A DNA stretch of 64,000 bases from the NCBI RefSeq assembly GCF_036850765.1, contig NC_089492.1, positions 180,188,106-180,252,105 of the forward strand, written 5' to 3'. The notes under the pieces are model-generated. The model did not search any database, had not been told where the DNA came from, and saw nothing but the letters and a program-made list of their open reading frames with translations. Every line of letters begins with the position of its first letter. Position 1 is the first letter of the stretch. The position numbers and the translations under genes are program-made. This DNA is from Saccopteryx bilineata. Its lineage: Eukaryota > Chordata > Mammalia > Chiroptera > Emballonuridae. Below are positions 57,017-64,000 of the stretch, piece by piece.

Positions 57017-60000
57017 ATGGCAACAAACAACTACATATCAATAATAACCTTAAATGTAAATGGATTAAATGCTCCAATCAAAAGAAAGAGTAGCTGAATG
57101 GATTAGAAAACAGGACCCATACATATGCTGTCTATAGGAGATGCACCTCAAAACAAAAGATACACATAGACTGAAAGTAAAGGATGGAAAAAAATATTTC
57201 ATGCAAATGGAAATGAAAAAAAAGCTGAGGTAGCAATACTTATATCTGACAAAATAGACTTTAAAACAAAGAGGATAAAGAAGGTCACTACATAATGATA
57301 AAGGGAGCAATCCAACAGGAAGAGATAAACATTATAAATATATATGCACCTAATATAGGAACACCTAAATATATAAAGCAGATTTTGATAGACATAAAGG
57401 GAGAGATCAACAGTAATATAATAGTAGGGGATTTCAATGCCCCACTAACATCAATGGATAGATCCTCAAGAAAGAAAATTAACAAAGAAACAACAGAATT
57501 AAGGGATACACTGGATTTAATAGATATCCTCAGAAACTTTCACCCTAAAGCAGCAGAAAATACATTTTTTTCAAGTGCTATTGTACATTCTCTAGGATAG
57601 ACCACATATTAGGACATAAAACAAGTCTGAACAAATTTAAGAAGATTAAAACCATATCAAGCATCTTCTCTGACCATAGTGGCATGAAACTAGAAATCAA
57701 CTACAATAGGAAAACTGAAAAACATCAAACACTTGGAAACTAAACAGCATGTTATTAAACAACGATTGGGTCAACAACGAGATTAAGGAAGAAATAACAA
57801 ATTTCCTTGAAACAAATGAAAATGAGCATACAACAACTCAAAATCTGTGGGATACAGCAAAAGCAGTTCTGAGAGGGAAGTTCATAGCACCTCAGGCATA
57901 CCTTAAGAAGCTAGAAAAAACTCAAATAAATGACTTTATCCTACAACTAAAAGAACTAGAAAAATAACAGCAAGTAAAGCCTACAGGAAGTAGAAGGAAG
58001 AAAATAATAAAGATCAAAACAGAAATAAATGACATAGGGACTAAAAAAAAATACAGAGGATCAATGAAACCAAGAGCTGGTTCTTTGAAAAAGTAAACAA
58101 GATCGATGAACCCTTAGCCAGACTCACCAAGAAAAAAAGAGAAAGGACTCAAATAAATAAAATTAGAAATGAGGGTAGAGAAGTAACAACGACACAGCAG
58201 AAATATGAAGGATTGTAAGAAAATACTATGAAGAACTGTATGCCAAAAAATTAGACAACCTAGGTGAAATGGACAAATTCCTTGAAAAATATCATCTTTC
58301 AAAAATCAATCTGGAAGAATCAGAAAACCTAAATAGACAAATTACAACAAATGAGATTGAAATAGTTATCAAAAAACACCCAACAAACAAAAGCTCTTGG
58401 CCAGATGGCTTCACAGGCAAATTCTACCAAACTTTCAAAGAAGAACTAACTCCTATCCTTCTCAAGCTATTTCAAAAAATTCAAGAGGAGGGAAAACTTC
58501 CAAGCTCCTTTTATGAGGTGAACATAATTCTTATTCCAAAACCAGGCAAAGACAACACAAAGAAAAAAAACTATAGGCCAATATCCTTGATGAATTTAGA
58601 TGCTAAAATTCTCAACAAAATATTAGCAAACTGGATCCAGCAATACATGAAAAATATTATACACCATGATCAAGTGGGATTTATTCTGGGAAGGCAAGGC
58701 TGGTACAATATTTGCAAATCAATCAATGTGATTCATCACATAAACTAAAGGAAGAACAAAAGCCTCATGATAATATCAATAGATGCAGTAAAAGCATTTG
58801 ATAAAATCCAGCACCCATTCATGATCAAAACTCTCAGTAAAGTGGGAATACACGGAACATACTTCAACATGATAAAGGTCATCTATGACAGGCCCACAGC
58901 CAACATCATACTCAATGGGCAAAAAGTAAAAGCAATCCCCTTAAGATCAGGAACAAGGCAGGTGTGCCCCCTTTCACCACTCTTATTCAATATAGTTTTG
59001 GAAGTCCTATCCACAGCAAGTCAGACAAGAAGAAGAAATGAAAGTCATCCAAATTGGAAAAGAAGAAGTAAAACTATCATTATTTGCTGATAATATGATA
59101 TTGTACCGAGGAAACCCTAAAGTCTCAGTCAAAAAACTACTGAATATGATAAATGAATTCAGCAAGGTGGCAGGATATAAAATTAATATTCAGAAATCAG
59201 AGGCATTTTTATACACTAACAATGATCTGTCTAAAGAAAAATTAAAAAAAAATCCCCTTCACTATTGCAACAACAACAACAAATAATACCTAGGAGTAAA
59301 TTTAACCAAGGAGACTAAAGACTTGTACTTGGAAAATTATAAAACATTGATAAAAGAAATCAAGGAAGATACAAACAAGTGGAAGCATATACCATGTTCA
59401 TGGCTAGGAAGAATAAACATCATTAAAATGTTTATATTACCCAAAGCAATTTATAAATTCAATGCAATTCCTATTAAAATACCAATGACATACTTCAAAG
59501 ATATAGAAGAAATATTTTAAAAATTCATATGGCACAAAAAAAAAGAACACGAATAGCCTCAGCAATCTTGAAAAAGAAGAATAAAGTGGGAGGTATCACA
59601 CTTCCTGATATTAAGTTATACTACAAGGCCATTGTACTGAAAACAGCTTGGTACTGGCATAAGAACAGGCATACAGATCAATGGAACAGAACAGAGAACC
59701 CAGAAATAAAACCGCATCTTTATGAACAATTGATATTTGACAAGGGTTGTGATAGCATACAATGGAGTAAAGACAGACTCTTTAACAAATGGTGTTGGGA
59801 AAATTGGTCAGCTACCTGCAAGGAAATGAAACTAGATCACCAACTCACATCATTCACAAAAATAAACTCAAAATGGATAAAAGACTTAAACGTAAATCAT
59901 GAAACCATAAGCATGAGGAAAACATAGGCAAACATAGGCAGTAAGCTCTCTGACATCACTTGCAGCAATATATTTGCTGATTTATCTCCAATCGCAAGGG

Positions 60001-60920
60001 AAATAAGGACAGGATAAAGAAATGGGACAATATCAAACTATAAAGCTATAGCACAGCTAAAGACAATATGAACAAAATAAAAAGGCAAACCACACAATGG
60101 GAGAATATATTCGACAATGCATCTAATAAGGGGTCAATAACCAAAATTTATAAAGAACTTGTAAAACTCAACACCAGGAAGATAAAGAGTCAAATCCAAA
60201 AATGGGCAAAAGAGATGAATAGACACTTCTCCAATGAGGACATACAGTTGGCCAATCGGCAGATGAAAAAATGCTTAACATCACTAATCATTAGAGAAAT
60301 GCAAATTAAAACCACAATGAGATATCACCTCACACCAGTCAGAATGGCGCTCATCAACAAAACAACACAAGAGTAACTGCTGGCGAGGATGTGGAGAAAA
60401 GGGAACCCTCCTGCACTGCTGGTGGGAATGCAGACTGGTGTAGTCACTGTGGAAAGCAGCATGGAGATTCCTCAAAAAATTAAAAATCGAACTGCTTTTT
60501 GACCCAGCCATCCCACCTTTAGGAATATACCCAAGAATACCATAGCACAGCTTAAAAAGGAGAAATGCACTCCCATGTTTATGGCAGCATTGTTCACAAT
60601 AGCAAAGATCTAGAAACAGCCCAAGTGTCCGTCAGTGATTGGACGGACATTCAGCCATGAATTGGTCAGGTAGCTGACCAATTTTCCCAACACCATTTGT
60701 TAAAGAGATTGGATGGCATTCAGCCATGGCAAGAGAAACTCAAGATTGGAATAAAAAGCGGTGGTACATATACACAATGGAATACTATGGGGCCATGACA
60801 AAGAAGGAAGTATTATTTTTTGCGACAACATGGCTGGAACTGGAAACTATTATGTTAAGTGAAATAAGCCAGGCAGAGAAATAAAAATATCATATGACCT
60901 CACTCATATGAGGAATTTGA
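57017..60920 (+). pseudogene. L1 ORF2, heavily broken
   Basis: Recognisable from an ATG at 57017 to a terminal stop near 60918. Endonuclease part: INIINIYAPNIGTPKY and VGDFNAPLTSMDRSSR (57295-57600). Reverse transcriptase: [17 protein letters not shown] (58767 onward) and FADNMILY (59083-59106), where the second active-site aspartate has become asparagine (AAT at 59092-59094). C-terminal cysteine region near 60375-60440. At least eight blocks in changing frames (57295-57600, 57749-57967, 58269-58748, 58767-59090, 59038-59286, 59323-59520, 59529-59927, 60068-60376) show decay. A 10-bp tandem duplication aacataggca at 59919-59938 is one of the lesions. Confidence 0.95.
60636..60742. other. Patchwork insertion in L1 ORF2 (template-switch scar)
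   Basis: Compared with the sister L1 at 5980-6015, about 100 extra bases sit between ccgtcagtg and the tggtacatatacacaatgg part. They consist of: a short gattggacggacattcagcc unit; a 41-bp exact inverted copy (60667-60707) of 59778-59818; a second gattggatgg-cattcagccatg unit; and a 27-bp exact direct copy (60716-60742) of 61658-61684, which lies outside the L1. Confidence 0.85.
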
Positions 60921-61139
60921 CAAACAATATGAACTGAGGAGTGAAATAGAGACAGAGGCGGGTTGAAAGGATCCAGAAGAAAAGCGGACAGAGGGAAAGG
61001 AGATGATAGGGTGATAGGATGGGATGAGAGCAGAAAAGGAAATCCTGGAGGGAAGGAGGAAGGGCAATACCAGGGAGGGAGACAAGGGGGATGAACACTG
61101 TGACATTAGAATCTATGGAAACACAATAAAAAAAGATAA

Positions 61140-61197
61140 AGCAAGGATAGCAACTTGGGCTTTCTAGGTTAAGAAAATTTTATCTAAAAAGAAAATA
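61140..61197 (+). other. Possible 3' transduction of the L1
   Basis: After the usual L1 3' end (cacaataaaaaaagataaag, about 61120-61139) follow 58 bp of non-L1 sequence ending in a second A-rich tract (61184-61200), and only then the right target duplication. This is the arrangement expected when L1 transcription reads past its own signal. Confidence 0.55.
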
Positions 61198-61212
61198 AAA
61201 GAGGCATCGAAG

Positions 61213-62497
61213 TTGTAAAATATTCAGGCACTCATTAAATTCTATTCTAATCATGTATGACCAATGTTTCCCCAAGCAGAGCCCATCTTTGCTAAAGTGG
61301 GTTTTACAGTTTACAGGGAATGCATCTCAATATGGACTCACCCATTGTGCATTGGAAAATAGACAACCATACCTGATGGTCATTTAATTTCATTGTCCAT
61401 TGCATTCATGACTCACATATTAATTTATTAAAAATGTTCTACCTGTGGCTAAGATTTGTTACAGCAATGACACAGAGCAAAGTTTTGCATCAATGGAGTC
61501 CAGAAAGTCCAGTCATATGCTTCTGCGTCATCTCCCTTCTGGAATTTCATAAGTAAGCTCTCTCTAGCAGTGAAATATAGAAATATGTGTGGTATGTCTA
61601 TGCTCATGGAAGCCCCTGGGAGTCTGGAGGTCTGGCCATATACACATCTTTTGCTATGCATTCAGCCATGGCAAGAGAAACTCAGGACCCCAATAATAAC
61701 ACCAAGTAGTTATCATCAATTTGATGTGTGTGCAAAGCAAACTGATAAATTGGTAGGACGTGGTTTATTGCTCTATGAAGGTGTATATGACAACATTATC
61801 AATCACTAACATACAGAATATTCTGAGGACCACATTCCCAAGGATTGGCCAAGACTCAGTCACGCTTCCAGATTTTTTTGGAGATAGCTGTACTAAGCAA
61901 CCAGACCTGTTCTGTTAACTCCTTTCTCACACTCTCCCTTGCCTCCAGTTGATTTGAGGAATTAACATTTTTTTTGCTCCTGCTGTTGTTGTTATTATTG
62001 TGTTCATTCATTCTTTTATTTAACATATATTCACTAAAGTAACAACATGTATAAAACCTTCTGGCATGAGAAAATGGTCAATAATTGTGTTGATGAGAAA
62101 AGCCATACACATAGGTAAAATAAAAAAGACTATAATAGAACAATCACAATGCAGTCATAAGTACATAATATTACCATAAATTTTATCTATCACAAATATG
62201 TATTTGAAAAAGTTTATATTTAGAAAACAAAATGCTAGGAAGTCAGAAAGGGAAGTGATGGAAGGCTGGCAGCTCGGAGTGGAGTTGGGCATAGTGAAGG
62301 ATGTGGAGAGCAGGGAGCAGGCAGATAGAACAGACAAGAGCAGGGAGCATAGTGTGTGTACTATCATGACCCATAGCTCTGAGGTGGGACTTCATGAGGT
62401 ATATGTAAAGTCACTGTGATAAGTTATGAGTTGTGTGAAGACCATATTTTAGAGAATTCTGAATAGCAGACTAAGAAAATTAAATTTCATTGTGCAG
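61213..62497. other. Unrecognised, gene-free sequence
   Basis: No exon or assigned repeat. 61658-61684 is the presumed source of the 27-bp copy inside the L1. Around 61985-62040 a tcattcattcttttatttaac part could be an L2 trace. Confidence 0.4.
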
Positions 62498-62568
62498 ATC
62501 AATAATTCTCAACCCTGTTGCATATTAAAATAACCTGAAATGATATGAAAAAATACTGAAAAGCTGAT
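62498..62568 (+). repeat. MER5A-like MITE, left fragment
   Basis: gatcaataattctcaaccct, ttgcatattaaaataacctg: the MER5A left end, cut by the MLT1-type LTR. Confidence 0.65.
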
Positions 62569-62922
62569 TGTAGGTCAATTTGGGCTGCTATAGCAAAAAA
62601 TAGCACATCTGGATGACTTTAACAACAACCATTTATTTCTCATAGTTCTGGAGGCTGCGAGAAGTCTAAAGTCAAGGCACTAGTAGATTAGGTGTCGGGT
62701 GAGAACTTTCTGGTTCATAGATACCTATCTTCTCACTGTGTCCTCATATGGCAGAGGGTCAAGAGAGCTCTCTGGGGTCTCCTTTTTAAGGGCGCTAATC
62801 TGATCATTAGAGTTCCACCCTCTTGACCTAATCACCTCTTAAAGGCCTCACTTCCTAATATTGTTTCATTGGTGGTTCAACATATAAATTTGGTGGGGGA
62901 CACAAATATTCAGTATGTAGCA
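62569..62922 (-). repeat. MLT1/MST-type MaLR solo LTR
   Basis: The plus strand is the complement of the LTR: tttgggctgctatagc, ttctcatagttctggaggct, tgtcctcatatggcagaggg, gacctaatcacctc, tcaacatataaatttggtgg, ending ATGTAGCA. Ends TG...CA. Flanking 5-mers no longer match well. Confidence 0.85.
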
Positions 62923-62990
62923 CCAATTCAAGTGGTCTGGGCACCGGTATTTAAAACTTCTCTTCAGGTGTCTGGAGATGTCATTAGACC
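62923..62990 (+). repeat. MER5A-like MITE, right fragment
   Basis: tggtctgggcaccggtattt and aacttctcttcaggtgtctg continue the MER5A started at 62498. Confidence 0.6.
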
Positions 62991-63695
62991 TTAGAATCAC
63001 TATTAGAGGTGCTGAGGAGCCACTGGTAATGGTTGAGCAGTGGTAAAAGATGACAGAACTGATGCTCCAGGAAGTGGATGCCCTGGAGTGGGGTGACTGG
63101 GAGGGAGGACACCAGCTGTACAGTTATAAGACTATGATGAAGGTCTGTAGTGAAGTTTGTGTTTAATTAAATTGTGCTGAAGAACAGAATTCTTTAACTT
63201 TATGCCCATTATGTGACCCAGGGACTGTCCTGCCTGCTGCTTCTTGAACAGTGATCTGTCTCCCAAACCTTGTTGGCAAAAAACCCCAGGAGGTTGGGAA
63301 ACAAGAAACCTTAAAAACAATTCTTTTTCTACTCCACAATGCTAATGAATTATTTTTAGCAACTAATAGTGATGCTTCAGGAAGAACAACCTGACCAATG
63401 TCTTGAACTTTTCCAGCACATACCCAGCCTAGTAATTAGTTTTCTTCTTCCAAATTCACTCTAAGCCCAGGTGCAGAAGAGGAAAATACCCCACTCACTC
63501 TTTGTGGTGTTCGTCAGCTCAGACAGGACCATGCAATCCTCCAAACTCTACAGTTCACTCAGTAGTTTGTTAATGACAGCCCCAGAGGGCTCCAGTGGGA
63601 TTGAAATGAAATTGTCAGCAATTTAGATCCTTAAGATCTTGTTCCTCTAAATTCACTTTTAGTACTAGAGACAGTTGGTGCGCACATGCAGAAAA
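62991..63695. other. Unrecognised, gene-free sequence
   Basis: Nothing recognised. Confidence 0.4.
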
Positions 63696-63699
63696 CATC

Positions 63700-63990
63700 T
63701 TAATGGCTTCCTATCATACAGATAATCAAGCCCAAAGTTTTTAATCTTTACTTACAAGGTCCTTCAAAACCTGGCCCTCCAGCTCCTGCATATCTTCTGG
63801 CCTCATCCTGACACACTGCCCTCCCACCACCCTCCCCTGAGACCCACCCCCCAGTTGTACCTAATATTCTCTCTTTGGTTCATTGTTATGTCTCTGTTTA
63901 GCTATTGCTTTTTTTCAGGAAGCTTCCTCTGGGTCTCTAAAATTGAATAAAGTGACCCTCCTGGTGCTCCAGTAGAACCCTGTACCTTTT
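63700..63990 (+). repeat. L2 LINE fragment
   Basis: ggtccttcaaaacctggccc, ctggcctcatcctgacacac, ccctcccctgagacccac, gcttttttcaggaagcttcc follow the L2 3' region. Runs to the window edge. Confidence 0.6.
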
Positions 63991-64000
63991 TAACACTTGG

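Larger units (their letters stand above)
55176..61197 (+). mobile_element. Full-length LINE-1 of an older lineage
   Basis: About 6.0 kb: a 5' UTR of about 0.9 kb without monomers, ORF1, ORF2, 3' UTR. Flanked by a 15-bp repeat with one mismatch (aaagaggcatccaag 55161-55175; aaagaggcatcgaag 61198-61212). Both ORFs are broken many times. The right repeat lies about 60 bp after the usual L1 end, suggesting carried-along 3' flanking sequence. A patchwork insertion at 60636-60742 disrupts the ORF2 3' end. Confidence 0.95.

Noticed and set aside
1..64000. CRISPR array, operon, riboswitch or prokaryotic mobile element
   Set aside because: No regularly spaced repeats with unique spacers, no dense gene layout; the sequence is plainly vertebrate, repeat-rich DNA.

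Overview
This looks like a stretch of mammalian, most likely bat, nuclear DNA with no host gene that I can recognise. The coding signal is confined to transposons: LINE-1 (L1) ORF1 and ORF2, one mariner transposase relic and a faint retroviral integrase relic. The bat call rests on many tRNA-headed SINEs ending in long pyrimidine/purine tracts, on several DNA transposons (hAT and mariner types, which are rarely young in mammals other than bats), and on the L1 3' ends. The SINEs are unlike the VES family of vesper bats and unlike the tRNA SINEs I associate with horseshoe and fruit bats, so an emballonurid-type bat is a guess only.

Layout. 1-9 kb: a non-autonomous hAT element with an 8-bp target duplication, three SINEs, a 5'-truncated L1 (4433-6455) inside an old LTR repeat, and an MLT1-type LTR. 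9-17 kb: mostly unrecognised sequence with old L2, MIR, MER5 and MLT2-type fragments, plus a 77-bp mariner-type MITE. 17.4-20.1 kb: a mariner element hit three times: by a SINE, by a solo LTR, and by an L1 inserted in that LTR. 22.8-26.2 kb: old and young L1 pieces, a SINE and a 400-bp pyrimidine tract. 26.9-35.5 kb: a full-length 8.3-kb L1 with a tandem-repeat 5' UTR, itself inserted into a SINE and carrying another SINE. 36-55 kb: old MIR/L1/ERV fragments, SINEs, a second hAT MITE, a 23-bp L1-tail insertion and a CpG-rich solo LTR on the minus strand. 55.2-61.2 kb: a second full-length L1 from another lineage, much decayed, carrying a patchwork insertion built from an inverted piece of itself and a copy of sequence about 1 kb downstream. 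62.5-64 kb: MER5, MLT1 and L2 relics.

Because many insertions keep target-site duplications, their relative order can be read directly. No new gene system is visible. The items most worth a second look are the L1 with monomeric 5' UTR and its SINE-L1-SINE nesting, the mariner/LTR/L1 stack, the minimal L1-tail insertion at 47.5 kb, and the template-switch scar at 60.6-60.7 kb. Repeat family names come from memory of consensus sequences, not from a database search.
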